DNA of 64,000 bases from Clostridia bacterium (lineage in GTDB: Bacteria > Bacillota > Clostridia > Oscillospirales > Acutalibacteraceae). Every line of letters starts with the position of its first letter. The stretch's first letter is position 1. Position numbers and translations under genes: made by a program. The stretch is from assembly GCA_017938985.1 (NCBI GenBank), contig JAGBAK010000058.1, positions 1-64,000 of the forward strand. Reading direction: 5' to 3'. Below, one piece after another: positions 17,523-26,389 of this stretch. A model generated the notes under the pieces. It saw only the letters and a list, made by a program, of their open reading frames with translations, was not told the DNA's origin and searched no databases.

Positions 17523-18482
17523 ATTATTGAGCGGATTGGAGTCAACCGCCTGTTTTAACTGTTCATTGTAAACGTGGGTATAGATTTCGGTTGTTGAAAG
17601 ATTCTCGTGGCCAAGAATTTCTTTGAGCTGCAAGGGGTCAACGTCGCCGTATTGATACATAAGCGTTGCAGCAGTGTGGCGAAGCTTGTGGGTTGAAAAT
17701 CCCATTCCTTCCAGACCGCTTCTTTTAAGGCAGCCTTCAACCAATTTCTGAACACCCTGACGGCTGATTCTGTTTTTCTGATTACTGATAAATAACGCAT
17801 CTCTGTCCTTTAAACCGTCTGCAGGCCGTACACGCAGATAAGCTTCGATTGCGTCGATGCAGGCGTTGTTGAGATATACCGTTCGTTCTTTGTTACCTTT
17901 ACCGAGAACACGCAAAGTCTTGTCATCATAATTAATGTCAGAGAGGTTTATTCCGCAAAGCTCCGATAAACGCAGACCGCAATTAAGGAAAATGGTCAGA
18001 ATGCAGTAATCACGCTCCTTGAACTTGCCCTCAACGCTGTCAAGCAAAGCAACGCTCTGTTCAAGCGAAAGATATTTCGGCAAAGCTCGTTTCGTCTGAG
18101 GGGACTCCAGGTGCATAACAGGACTTTTTTCAATAAATCCGTTAGTTTCAAGATATTTGTAAAATCTTTTTATCGCAACAGCTTTTCTCGCACGCGCATT
18201 TGCATTATTGTTTCGCTTTGTTCTGCAATAAGCAAGAAAAGCATATGCATCAGAAAGATTGATATTATAAATCACGTCATCGGTCAAATCTGAAATTCCG
18301 ATTTCGTCAAACGGAGTGTCAGCTTCAACAAGTTTACGTGACTGCTTGATAAACCTGAAAAACATACGCAAATCAGATGCATATTCAAGAACTGTCAAGT
18401 CAGATTTATTTTTAATTGCAGAAAGATATTCAAGATATCTTATAATTACCATCGGGAGAGTGGCGATTTCTTCGTTTCTCAC
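17493..18482 (-). CDS. xerD: Tyrosine recombinase XerC/XerD type
   Basis: Site-specific recombinase (329 residues) expected to resolve chromosome dimers. The catalytic set is visible: Arg in CGLRLSELCGI, Lys in LGKGNKERTVYL, His-x-x-Arg in THKLRHTAATLM, His in LGHENLSTTEIYTHV and the final Tyr. I chose the GTG at 18482, preceded by TGGAG, because the in-frame ATG at 18524 lies at or upstream of the likely transcription start. Its 3' end overlaps spoIIM tail to tail by 30 bases. Confidence 0.9.
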   Translation of the reverse strand: MRNEEIATLPMVIIRYLEYLSAIKNKSDLTVLEYASDLRMFFRFIKQSRKLVEADTPFDEIGISDLTDDVIYNINLSDAYAFLAYCRTKRNNNANARARKAVAIKRFYKYLETNGFIEKSPVMHLESPQTKRALPKYLSLEQSVALLDSVEGKFKERDYCILTIFLNCGLRLSELCGINLSDINYDDKTLRVLGKGNKERTVYLNNACIDAIEAYLRVRPADGLKDRDALFISNQKNRISRQGVQKLVEGCLKRSGLEGMGFSTHKLRHTAATLMYQYGDVDPLQLKEILGHENLSTTEIYTHVYNEQLKQAVDSNPLNNLSKRKKSAE

Positions 18483-18502
18483 AAAATCACTCCATAAAAA
18501 AT

Positions 18503-18544
18503 AAGGTATGTATCTATTATACATACCTTAAAATCAAATGTCAA
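18503..18544 (-). promoter_or_regulatory. Consensus promoter of xerD inside an inverted repeat
   Basis: On the minus strand TTGACA (18544-18539), 17 bases, TATAAT (18521-18516): a perfect sigma-A consensus. A perfect 10-bp inverted repeat, AAGGTATGTA and its complement with a 7-base centre (18503-18529), overlaps the -10 and start site. It could be an operator, or, read as RNA from upstream, a terminator for the radA unit because the minus-strand stem is followed by a T-rich run. Confidence 0.75.
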
Positions 18545-18545
18545 T

Positions 18546-18575
18546 AATTATACAAAATAAATGTTTTGTATAATT
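18546..18575. repeat. 12-bp inverted repeat upstream of the xerD promoter
   Basis: AATTATACAAAA (18546-18557) and its exact complement (18564-18575) around a 6-base centre, immediately upstream of the xerD -35. No long T-run follows on either strand, so it is more likely a protein site or an mRNA 3'-end stem for the gene ending at 18636 than a classical terminator. Confidence 0.5.
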
Positions 18576-18635
18576 GAGGGGAGTGTTTTTAATAAAAAAA
18601 CCGTTTAAATTTAAAATACATTATATAATTAAAGC

Positions 18636-19397
18636 CTATACTTTAACATTCAACGGTATTATTCCGCCTATATCTGTTAACGGTTCATCTGAAAGCTCAA
18701 CTATTTCCACGTTATGCTTTGCAGTAAAATCTGTTATATCTTTATAATCCTTATGGCTTTCAATTCTGCCGTTTACTGCAAGTTTAGTTTTGCTGATTTT
18801 ACCGCAGCAACCTCCAATGAATCCGTAATTGTATCCTTTCAATCGAATGGAGCCTTTTGAAATGAACAGAACATCGTTCAGAAAATTCTGAGCGGCTCTG
18901 TAAATGGATTCATCATCCGTAATTATGCCTGATTCGTTGATAACGCATATTGAACAGCCTGCATATCCTTGATTGACGTCAATAACGTTCAGACCTTCGG
19001 TTGAGGCAAATTCAAGAACTTCTCTTGCTATAGTACGACTGTTCAGCACTATATTGTTGCCGATTATCTTGCAGTTGAGCAAAACATCGTTCGGATATTT
19101 ACTGCCGAGCTTTTCTTCTATAACCTGTATATCAAAATTTTTCTTCAAATCCCCTGTGAACAAATGTTCTGCAGAGATAAGAATTCTGTTATGTTTAAGA
19201 TGCAATAACTGTAAATCCGTATGATCGGCAACGGGTTCAGGAAGCAACGGATTCTTATTAATTAACGCAACGTCAATGCCAAGCGAAGAAAGTTTATTGA
19301 TCGCTTTTGTTGCTTCAGCGGAGATTGCAACCGCCGCAACCTCCCCTGTCGGAAGGTTCGGATTTTGTATGAATCCCCTGTCAGATTGCCGCTTCAT
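18636..19397 (-). CDS. DUF6873-type conserved protein
   Basis: A 253-residue protein of unknown function. The opening FIQNPNLPTGEVAAVAIS and the Gly/Cys-rich NVIDVNQGYAGCSICVINES and YGFIGGCCGKIS resemble the clostridial DUF6873 family. I recall that family being described as having a GME (guanidino-group-modifying enzyme) fold. The ATG at 19397 has GGAG just upstream and overlaps the end of radA; a GTG at 19439 would lengthen it by 14 residues. Clustered Cys suggest a catalytic or redox role, but no reaction can be assigned. Confidence 0.65.
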   Translation of the reverse strand: MKRQSDRGFIQNPNLPTGEVAAVAISAEATKAINKLSSLGIDVALINKNPLLPEPVADHTDLQLLHLKHNRILISAEHLFTGDLKKNFDIQVIEEKLGSKYPNDVLLNCKIIGNNIVLNSRTIAREVLEFASTEGLNVIDVNQGYAGCSICVINESGIITDDESIYRAAQNFLNDVLFISKGSIRLKGYNYGFIGGCCGKISKTKLAVNGRIESHKDYKDITDFTAKHNVEIVELSDEPLTDIGGIIPLNVKV

Positions 19398-20745
19398 ATG
19401 CTCCGTTAACGTTTGACGCTCCAACAATTTCAATATCACCCTTAAATCCGTCTGAAATGGTTTTCAGATTATGTCTTGGTATAATGCAACGCTTAAAGCC
19501 AAGTCTTTCCGCTTCCTTAATTCTCTGCTCGCAATTTGAAACGGAGCGCAGTTCACCGCCAAGTCCGATTTCTCCGATAACAAGAGTATCGTCTCTGATT
19601 GGCGTATCCTTAAAGCTTGATATCATTGCAAGCGCAACCGAAAGGTCTGTTGCAGGCTCGTCAAGACGCAATCCGCCAACAACGTTGATATATGCGTCAC
19701 AGTTATTCATAAAGAAACCTGCGCGCTTTTCAAGCACGGCAAGCAGCATCGACATTCTGTTATAGTCAAATCCCGTTGCCATACGTCTTGCATTTCCGTA
19801 ATTCGAGGCAACAACAAGAGCCTGAACTTCAGCAAGAATCGGTCTGCTGCCCTCCATAACGCACGCAATGCAGGTACCTGCAGTATTTTTAGGTTTGCCC
19901 GAAATAAGCATAAGCGAGGGATTCGGAACTTCTCGTAATCCCTTATCAAGCATTTCAAACACGCCGATTTCATTTGTTGAACCGTATCTGTTTTTAACCG
20001 CGCGCAGAATTCTGTAGGAAAGATGTCTTTCGCCCTCAAAATAAAGAACGCAGTCAACAATATGTTCAAGCACCTTGGGACCTGCAATGTTGCCGTCTTT
20101 GTTTACGTGACCGACAATAATTGTGGGTATGCCGAGGTCTTTAGCGCAGTGCATAAACATATTGGTCGATTCTCTGACCTGCGTAACACTGCCGGGTGAC
20201 GACGTCACCTCTGAAACGCTCATTGTCTGGATTGAGTCAACAATGATAAGGTCAGGTTTATCCGATTTAACGTATTCAACAATGCTCTGAACGTCGGTCT
20301 GGCACATTATATACAGATTATCCGTCTGAACACCGAGACGCTTTGCACGCAATTTAATCTGCCTTGCTGACTCTTCACCCGTAACGTACAAAACACGCAG
20401 GTTTTCGCCGAGATGCTCGCAAATCTGCAGAAGAATTGTTGATTTACCGATACCGGGGTCACCGCTGAGCAGAACAAGCGAACCTTTAACTATACCGCCG
20501 CCAAGAACTCTGTCAAGCTCAGACATTCCTGTTTTAAAGCGTATTTCGTCCTCGGCGCTGATTTCGTTTATTGTTTGCGCAGTAACCGTTTTAACGGCAG
20601 CTTTTATTGCTTTTTGCTGCGATGGAGTTCTTATGTCCTCTTCCATGCAATTCCATTCGCCGCAGCCGGGACAGCAGCCGTACCACTTTGCGCTTTCATA
20701 TCCGCATTCAGTACAGATATAAATTGATTTAATTTTACCTGCCAT
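19381..20745 (-). CDS. radA: DNA repair protein RadA (Sms)
   Basis: RecA-like ATPase that promotes branch migration in recombination, 454 residues. The N-terminal zinc finger is CTEC-x9-CCPGC (from residue 11). Walker A GDPGIGKST, the RadA-specific KNRYGST and a C-terminal Lon-like domain (LSVALAMISSFKDTPIRDD) follow in the normal order. CGGAG precedes the ATG and cwlD ends 6 bases upstream. The DUF6873 gene begins inside its 3' end. Confidence 0.96.
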   Translation of the reverse strand: MAGKIKSIYICTECGYESAKWYGCCPGCGEWNCMEEDIRTPSQQKAIKAAVKTVTAQTINEISAEDEIRFKTGMSELDRVLGGGIVKGSLVLLSGDPGIGKSTILLQICEHLGENLRVLYVTGEESARQIKLRAKRLGVQTDNLYIMCQTDVQSIVEYVKSDKPDLIIVDSIQTMSVSEVTSSPGSVTQVRESTNMFMHCAKDLGIPTIIVGHVNKDGNIAGPKVLEHIVDCVLYFEGERHLSYRILRAVKNRYGSTNEIGVFEMLDKGLREVPNPSLMLISGKPKNTAGTCIACVMEGSRPILAEVQALVVASNYGNARRMATGFDYNRMSMLLAVLEKRAGFFMNNCDAYINVVGGLRLDEPATDLSVALAMISSFKDTPIRDDTLVIGEIGLGGELRSVSNCEQRIKEAERLGFKRCIIPRHNLKTISDGFKGDIEIVGASNVNGAYEAAI

Positions 20746-20751
20746 TTAACG

Positions 20752-21489
20752 TCACTCCGTTGAGTTAATATAGTCAATAATGCCGAGCGCAGTGAAGAAA
20801 GCTATCTGATACTGATACTCTTCGGTCTGAAGAAGCTTAGCTTCCCGTGGGTTGGAAAGAAAGCCGCATTCAAGCATAACCGCAGGAACAGCAGCTTTTT
20901 TCAGAAGATATATCTCACTGCCGCTTTTCTTGATTTCTCGTGTATTATCTTTTTGCTGATTTAATATAATTGAGCTTCTTATCGCAAGCGCAAGCTTTTC
21001 GGATTCGGAATTATTGCCCGAATAAAAAACCTGTGCACCGCTGTATTTTTCCTGTGTAAAATAGTTCTGGTGTATGCTCACAAAAAGAGCATCAGGCGTT
21101 GATTCGATAATGTTATATCGGTTATTTATATCCGAAACCTTTTGATTTCTGATTCCCTCAACACCATCACTGTGAATCGAAACGTCGGTTTCTCGGGTCA
21201 TAACGGTCTTTATTCCGAAGGATTCAAGAATATCACGCAGTTTAAGCGCAATTTTTAAATTAATATCCTTTTCAAGAACACCGTCAGCCGACTGTGTGCC
21301 GCCGTCAATTCCACCGTGACCTGCATCAACAATAACCGTATAATCGGTTCTGCCGCTCAAAGAAGCAATCAAAGCCGCTTCTTTTTGCCAAACATAGAAA
21401 ACGCCCGTTGCAAGAACAGAAAAAATAAGCACCAGCGAAGTAACAAGAACGGCTTTTGCCTTAAGCTTTGATGAAACAACTATCTTCAA
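20752..21489 (-). CDS. cwlD: N-acetylmuramoyl-L-alanine amidase, CwlD type
   Basis: Zinc amidase of 245 residues with an N-terminal membrane anchor (AKAVLVTSLVLIFSVLATGV). Zinc and catalytic residues appear in VIVDAGHGGIDGG, GVLEKDIN, FVSIHQN and VMLECGFLSN. CwlD removes stem peptides to form the muramic lactam of spore cortex; length and single amidase_3 domain fit CwlD better than vegetative amidases. It starts with TTG at 21489 and only a weak ribosome site. Upstream of radA in the same unit. Confidence 0.85.
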   Translation of the reverse strand: MKIVVSSKLKAKAVLVTSLVLIFSVLATGVFYVWQKEAALIASLSGRTDYTVIVDAGHGGIDGGTQSADGVLEKDINLKIALKLRDILESFGIKTVMTRETDVSIHSDGVEGIRNQKVSDINNRYNIIESTPDALFVSIHQNYFTQEKYSGAQVFYSGNNSESEKLALAIRSSIILNQQKDNTREIKKSGSEIYLLKKAAVPAVMLECGFLSNPREAKLLQTEEYQYQIAFFTALGIIDYINSTE

Positions 21490-21541
21490 TTTATCAGCCC
21501 CATAACCGTATTTATAACAATATATGAAGCTGAATTTAACT

Positions 21542-21967
21542 TTATTTCAAAGAATTGATTCTTCTGTAATCAATGTAATCCTGCAAAATAACAACAGCCG
21601 CAACCTGGTCAACAACAGCTTTTCTTTTTTTGCCCCTTGTGTTTGTAACGTTAAGCGCATTGTGTGCAGTTACGGTTGTGAGTCTTTCGTCACGCATAAC
21701 GTGGTCAATGCCTGTCAAAGCAGAAAGTTCCTGTGCAAATTCCGTGCACTTAATTGCTCTTTCGCCGACTGATGAATCCATATTCTTCGGCAGACCGACA
21801 ACAAAAAGCTCGGGTTTATGTTGCTCGGCAAGCTTCGCGATTTCTTCGAGAAGCAATTCAGGTTTTCGCTGAGTTATGACGCAAACAGGCGAAGCAAGCA
21901 TTTCAAATTTATCACACACGGCAACGCCTGTTCTAACGTCGCCGTAATCAATTGCCATAATTACCAT
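21542..21967 (-). CDS. ruvX: Putative pre-16S rRNA nuclease / Holliday junction resolvase YqgF
   Basis: RNase-H-fold nuclease of 141 residues. MAIDYGDVRTGVAVCD carries the first catalytic Asp and VGLPKNMDSSVGERA is the YqgF signature. The late part (VMRDERLTTVTAHNAL and VDQVAAVVILQDYID) has the remaining acidic residues. E. coli YqgF matures the 5' end of 16S rRNA; a recombination role has also been proposed. AAGGTG precedes the ATG at 21967. Sits between the PBP gene and cwlD. Confidence 0.93.
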   Translation of the reverse strand: MVIMAIDYGDVRTGVAVCDKFEMLASPVCVITQRKPELLLEEIAKLAEQHKPELFVVGLPKNMDSSVGERAIKCTEFAQELSALTGIDHVMRDERLTTVTAHNALNVTNTRGKKRKAVVDQVAAVVILQDYIDYRRINSLK

Positions 21968-21985
21968 AAATTCACCTTATAAACA

Positions 21986-22012
21986 GCGGAGTTTGCGTAA
22001 AACAAACTCCGC
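21986..22012 (-). terminator. Hairpin between the PBP gene and yqgF
   Basis: Perfect 10-bp stem GCGGAGTTTG/CAAACTCCGC (21986-21995 with 22003-22012) with 7-base loop, 8 bases past the PBP stop. On the minus strand only TGTTTAT follows, so termination may be partial; the plus strand has a better T-run. Confidence 0.55.
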
Positions 22013-22020
22013 ATCTGTTT

Positions 22021-24288
22021 TTATTGAATTATTCCTTCAACAATACCGCTGACAATATCTTCAACAATATCTCCGCCGCTTCCCGGCTTTTCAATAACTG
22101 CCGAAGAACAAGACGTGCAGGTTGCGGGTACACGGTCGATTTTATACCAACCTGTGCTTGTTGAACCGCAATTTGGACCTGCAATATTGCCGCTTGCGGT
22201 GCAGTAAGTTTTCTTGACGGTACCGCTGCTCTTGGGGAACTCTTTTTCGGGCAGGTCTTTGTGGATACGGTCAAAAACAGTTATGAATATTTCACCGCAG
22301 GGGTTAACGTCAACGTGAAGTCTTTCCGGAATATCAAAGCCAACCCAGACTGCAGCAACGTAATACGGCGTGCCTGCGCAGAACCAACGGTCCATATTAT
22401 TTGAGGTTGTGCCTGTTTTTGCCATAATCTGGAAATCACGTACGTTTGATCCCTTGCCGTAGTAGCTTGTATCAACCGTCTGAAGAAGTTCACACATAAT
22501 GTCAGACGTTTCTTCCGAAATAGCACGCTTGTTGGCAGGCTGCTCATTGGAAAGAATTATCTTGTCGCCCTTACTGTTCGTAACTTTGTAGTATGAGTAT
22601 GGGTAATAATATAATCCGCCGTTACCAAACGTTGCGTAAGCCGCAGCCATCTCAACTGTTGTTGCGCCTTCATAAAGAGCACCCGTAGCAAGCGGAGCAA
22701 GCTGAACGTCTTCCTTGCTGTTGAGGTTTGAAAGATGGAAATGATCCTTAAGATATTCAAAAGACGTCTCAGGTGTAAGATCATAGTTGATAATTCTTGC
22801 AGGCACCGTATTGTGTGACTGCTGAATTGCATATCTGACAGAAACGTTTTTGCCCGAACCCTTTGTACCGTTAACGTTCTGGGGCCAGAGCTTACCGTTG
22901 ATTGCAATTGCTTTATCAAGCACCTGTGAAGAATAATGATAAAGGTCAAGGTCAATTGCAGGTGCATAGCACGAAATAGGCTTGATTGTTGAACCAGGCT
23001 GACGGTAAGAGTTAGCGGCTCTGTTAAGACCTCTGTTTTCTGTTTTTTCGCCTGCCTGACCGACAATGGCAACAACTCTGCCCTCATAGTCCATAATGGT
23101 CATTGCAGACTGAACGGGTGTGCCGTCCTTGTCACTTTCAAGGTCGGGGAAATTGATTCTGTTAACGTAAACCTCTTCAAGCTCTTCCTGAACCTTAAGG
23201 TCAACTGCAGCATAAATTTTAAGACCGCCGTAATAAATCTGGTCAATCGCCTGCTGCTTTGTGATGTTGTCCTTTTTCATAAGGTCGTCACGTACGCACT
23301 GAATTACGTAGTCAACATAGAAACTGTTGATTTTCTGTTCTTCTTCAACAACAGGTTTATCGTCCTTGGGAACGTATTTTTCGCTGTTTGTGAAAATAAT
23401 TTCATATTCGCAGGCTTCTTTATATTCTGCGTCTGTCAGAGCACCGTTTTTATGCATCTGCTTGAGACAGTACAGCATTCGCTCACGGTTATTCTCCGGG
23501 TAAAGGAGCGGATTATTTTTGGTAGGCTTCTGCGTAATTGACGCAATTGCCGCACACTCGGCAGCGTTCAGTTCAGAAACGTCCTTGCCAAAATACTTTT
23601 CACTCGCGGTTTTAACACCGTAACAACCGCTGCCAAGGTAAAGTGTGTTAAGATATGCTTCAATAATCTGATCCTTGCTGTAATGCTTTTCAAGGTTCAG
23701 AGCATGAAGAATCTCATTATATTTTCTGACAATGGTAACCGAGTTTTCATTAGTCAGGTTCTTGATTAACTGCTGCGTAATTGTTGAACCGCCCTGACCG
23801 ATATTTGAAGGCTTGACAATAACGCCGACTGTTCTCTTCCAGTCAACGCCGTGATGTGTGCGGAAACGTGTGTCCTCAAGAGCAACAAACGCCTTCTCCA
23901 TATAGGGAGAAATGTCGTCAAGGTCAACCCAGATACGGTTTTCTTCGCCGTGAAGACGCGCAAGCTCAACGATGCTGCCTTCTTCATCGTACGCATAAAT
24001 AAATGAAGTCTGGTTCTGGTTGGACTTATATTCATCAAGGTTAATCAGCAACTCACCGTTTACCGTTGAAATGGCATTAAAGAGAATATAAGACGCAACA
24101 ACGAAGCCTGTAAGCAAAACAATGCACATCAGACCAAGGAAACACAAGAGTGAGACCTTAGCACCTTTTTTTACGTACGCACCGAAATTATCGGTATTTG
24201 CACCACCGTTCCGAGGTTGCTTTTTCACAGGTGGTTTAGGGCTTCCGCTTGCAGGAATATTAGTATTTTTATCAGAAGGGTTAGGCAT
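22021..24288 (-). CDS. Class A penicillin-binding protein (PBP1A type)
   Basis: Bifunctional peptidoglycan synthase of 755 residues. After a Pro-rich cytoplasmic tail and one membrane segment (LLCFLGLMCIVLLTGFVVAS) comes a GT51 glycosyltransferase (ALEDTRFRTHHGVDWKRT, GGSTITQQLIKN). The transpeptidase follows with SxxK in QPGSTIKPI, SxN in QQSHNT and KTGT in MAKTGTTSNN. The C-terminus carries a four-Cys segment. AAGGAGG precedes the ATG. Confidence 0.95.
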   Translation of the reverse strand: MPNPSDKNTNIPASGSPKPPVKKQPRNGGANTDNFGAYVKKGAKVSLLCFLGLMCIVLLTGFVVASYILFNAISTVNGELLINLDEYKSNQNQTSFIYAYDEEGSIVELARLHGEENRIWVDLDDISPYMEKAFVALEDTRFRTHHGVDWKRTVGVIVKPSNIGQGGSTITQQLIKNLTNENSVTIVRKYNEILHALNLEKHYSKDQIIEAYLNTLYLGSGCYGVKTASEKYFGKDVSELNAAECAAIASITQKPTKNNPLLYPENNRERMLYCLKQMHKNGALTDAEYKEACEYEIIFTNSEKYVPKDDKPVVEEEQKINSFYVDYVIQCVRDDLMKKDNITKQQAIDQIYYGGLKIYAAVDLKVQEELEEVYVNRINFPDLESDKDGTPVQSAMTIMDYEGRVVAIVGQAGEKTENRGLNRAANSYRQPGSTIKPISCYAPAIDLDLYHYSSQVLDKAIAINGKLWPQNVNGTKGSGKNVSVRYAIQQSHNTVPARIINYDLTPETSFEYLKDHFHLSNLNSKEDVQLAPLATGALYEGATTVEMAAAYATFGNGGLYYYPYSYYKVTNSKGDKIILSNEQPANKRAISEETSDIMCELLQTVDTSYYGKGSNVRDFQIMAKTGTTSNNMDRWFCAGTPYYVAAVWVGFDIPERLHVDVNPCGEIFITVFDRIHKDLPEKEFPKSSGTVKKTYCTASGNIAGPNCGSTSTGWYKIDRVPATCTSCSSAVIEKPGSGGDIVEDIVSGIVEGIIQ

Positions 24289-24365
24289 AAAATAAACCTC
24301 CTTTACCGCTTCGTATTGTAATTATATAGTAAATAAATTAACAGTTTATTATGTGAATGTAAAAA

Positions 24366-24761
24366 TCATTTATTCTCAAAAAACGATTTAAGTTCATCGA
24401 TCTGAGATTTCAGGTTGAATATTTCTTCATCAGGCTCATCAATCACTTCATCCGAGGTGTTTTCGATGCAATCCTCACAACTTGATTCAAAATCTTCAAT
24501 CCGTTCTGAAACCGCCTCATTTTCAGGTTCAGGTTTATTTTCGTGCAATTCAATTTCAAGTTTTTCTGAAATCAAAGCAAGTGCGACTTTCAGCTCATCG
24601 GCAAGAATTTTGTTCTCAGCTTCAAGAGCCTCAATGCGCTTTACTGCGTCGCCATAAGCTTTTTCCGCAAAAGCAATTCTGCACTCAAGATTAGCAATGT
24701 AATAATCCGTCTGCTCAACGTTATAACCCTGTGAGCATATTTCAAGTGAAGATTTGAACAT
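24366..24761 (-). CDS. DivIVA-like coiled-coil protein (131 aa)
   Basis: The N-terminus FKSSLEICSQGYNVEQTDYYIANLE matches the DivIVA/GpsB start (a Gly-Tyr turn followed by a helix containing V/T-D-x-Y/F-I). It is followed by a coiled coil, a very acidic linker and a short terminal helix. DivIVA proteins bind curved membrane or septa. The ATG at 24761 has AGAGG at 8 bases; an in-frame ATG at 24782 overlapping the upstream stop lacks one. Third gene of a minus-strand unit with a phosphoesterase and an isomerase. Confidence 0.55.
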   Translation of the reverse strand: MFKSSLEICSQGYNVEQTDYYIANLECRIAFAEKAYGDAVKRIEALEAENKILADELKVALALISEKLEIELHENKPEPENEAVSERIEDFESSCEDCIENTSDEVIDEPDEEIFNLKSQIDELKSFFENK

Positions 24762-24778
24762 AAAATCAACCTCTGTAA

Positions 24779-26389
24779 TCATTTGATTTTTTTGCCGTAT
24801 TTAATCTGATTTATCAGAAAAGCAAAAAGTATTATAAGCACCCACAAAGGCAAAAACGTCAGCAAAGCAATAATAAATGCAGCTATAATTGCAGGGCCCT
24901 TTCTGCTTTTACGAACGGTTTGAGGCTTTTCGGGGAATTCAATTTTTTTGCCGTACTCCCCTTCTGCCACAAACGGATAAACCTGCAGCTCCGATTCGTA
25001 TGCATCCAATCCGCTGTTATAAAGTAACGGTTCAACAAGCGAAGCGGCGTCGGGCACAACTTTGAGTATCTTTTTCAAATCAACGTGAACCGTTTTAAGT
25101 ACACTGTCGATTATATTCAGAAAACCGATTGTAATTTTATACGTGGGCGTTTCAGGCGTATATTTGCTTTCACCGCCAAAAAGGTTGAGCGCCAGCTCTG
25201 TTATGAGGTCAATAACCTTCCTGTCTTTAATATCGGCATAATCAGCCTTTTTCAAACCTGTTTCTTTTTTAGTCCACTTTGCAACCGTGCCGATTTTTAA
25301 GGAATTGAGAAATTTAAAAACAGGCTTGATTATCCAGCTGAATTTATAAATCACTTTGGGGTTAATGCTGATTGACGTTGCCATATCGGCAAGCTTATCA
25401 ATATCATTGCCCGCAGTCTCAATCATACTCCTGATTGTTCCGATAAGCTGATTTTCAAAAACTTCTTTAAGGCTTACACCTGAATTTTTGTAACTTTCAG
25501 GCTCGTTAACGAAAGTTGTAGAAGCCATAACAGCGTTTTTTTCGGGAATTATATCAAGATAACGGATAACACCGGGATAACCGATGGGCGTACCCGTGCA
25601 GATATCATAAATAACGTTGCCTCTGTCGCTCTGCGCAACGGAAATATTGTGAATATGCGTATGACCCGTTGCTATAAACTGAATGCCGATATCAGCAAGC
25701 TGATAAAGGCGTTTCTCATAATCACCGAGCATATCACCCTTGCCGATCAGCTCATAAATCGGTGAAGGAGCAATAAGAGGATGATGCGTCATTGCGATTA
25801 TAAACTGACCGTCATTGCGAGCCTTTATTGCTTGTTCGGCAATCCACTCAAAGCATTCGTCAGAAAAACCGCTTTTTCCGCTTAAGTTCGAATCGTCATT
25901 CAGTGCAAAAAGTCTGTAGCCGTCGGCAAGCTGAACAATATACGACATACTCTGACGGTGAACGGCAATAGCTTCATCAGGACCGAATTCACGGTACATA
26001 TCAAACAGCATATCACGGGTTGCCGTTGGTGTTTTTACGGTTTTATCTCCGTCATAAGCGTTGGTTTCGCCGGATTCTCTGAAATCGTGGGTTGCGGTTA
26101 TGACGTAAACCCTGACGCCTTTATTCTTTAAATCACGGAATTTTTCAATTATCTCTTTATGTGCCGTCAATTCGCCGTCAGCGGTTATATCGCCGCTTAC
26201 AAGCAGAATATCGCTTTCTTTATTTTCTGCAATCTGATTGAACGCAGTGTCAAGCAACTCTCCGCTTTCAGCAAGCAGCTTCTGGCTTTTTGATTTTGCT
26301 CTTTCGTATGCACTTCCGCTTGAACCGCTTTCAAGCGAATAATGGTGCGTGTCGGTAAGAACAGCAAGCTTCAAGGGCTTAAGCTTCAT
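24779..26389 (-). CDS. Calcineurin-like metallophosphoesterase with C-terminal membrane segment
   Basis: A 536-residue phosphoesterase. Metal motifs in order: LAVLTDTHH (residues 9-15), VSGDIT, ATHD where most members have GNHD (99-102), MTHHP and ATGHTHIH. A long linker leads to a C-terminal hydrophobic segment (IIAAFIIALLTFLPLWVLII) followed by Lys, so the enzyme should be a tail-anchored or cytoplasm-facing membrane protein. The missing bridging Asn is unusual. Substrate unknown. The ATG directly follows the stop of the isomerase gene. Confidence 0.8.
   Translation of the reverse strand: MKLKPLKLAVLTDTHHYSLESGSSGSAYERAKSKSQKLLAESGELLDTAFNQIAENKESDILLVSGDITADGELTAHKEIIEKFRDLKNKGVRVYVITATHDFRESGETNAYDGDKTVKTPTATRDMLFDMYREFGPDEAIAVHRQSMSYIVQLADGYRLFALNDDSNLSGKSGFSDECFEWIAEQAIKARNDGQFIIAMTHHPLIAPSPIYELIGKGDMLGDYEKRLYQLADIGIQFIATGHTHIHNISVAQSDRGNVIYDICTGTPIGYPGVIRYLDIIPEKNAVMASTTFVNEPESYKNSGVSLKEVFENQLIGTIRSMIETAGNDIDKLADMATSISINPKVIYKFSWIIKPVFKFLNSLKIGTVAKWTKKETGLKKADYADIKDRKVIDLITELALNLFGGESKYTPETPTYKITIGFLNIIDSVLKTVHVDLKKILKVVPDAASLVEPLLYNSGLDAYESELQVYPFVAEGEYGKKIEFPEKPQTVRKSRKGPAIIAAFIIALLTFLPLWVLIILFAFLINQIKYGKKIK

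Noticed and set aside
18483..18524. ATG start of xerD at 18524
   Set aside because: Lies within the -10 to start-site region of a perfect promoter and has its only SD-like bases adjacent to the ATG.
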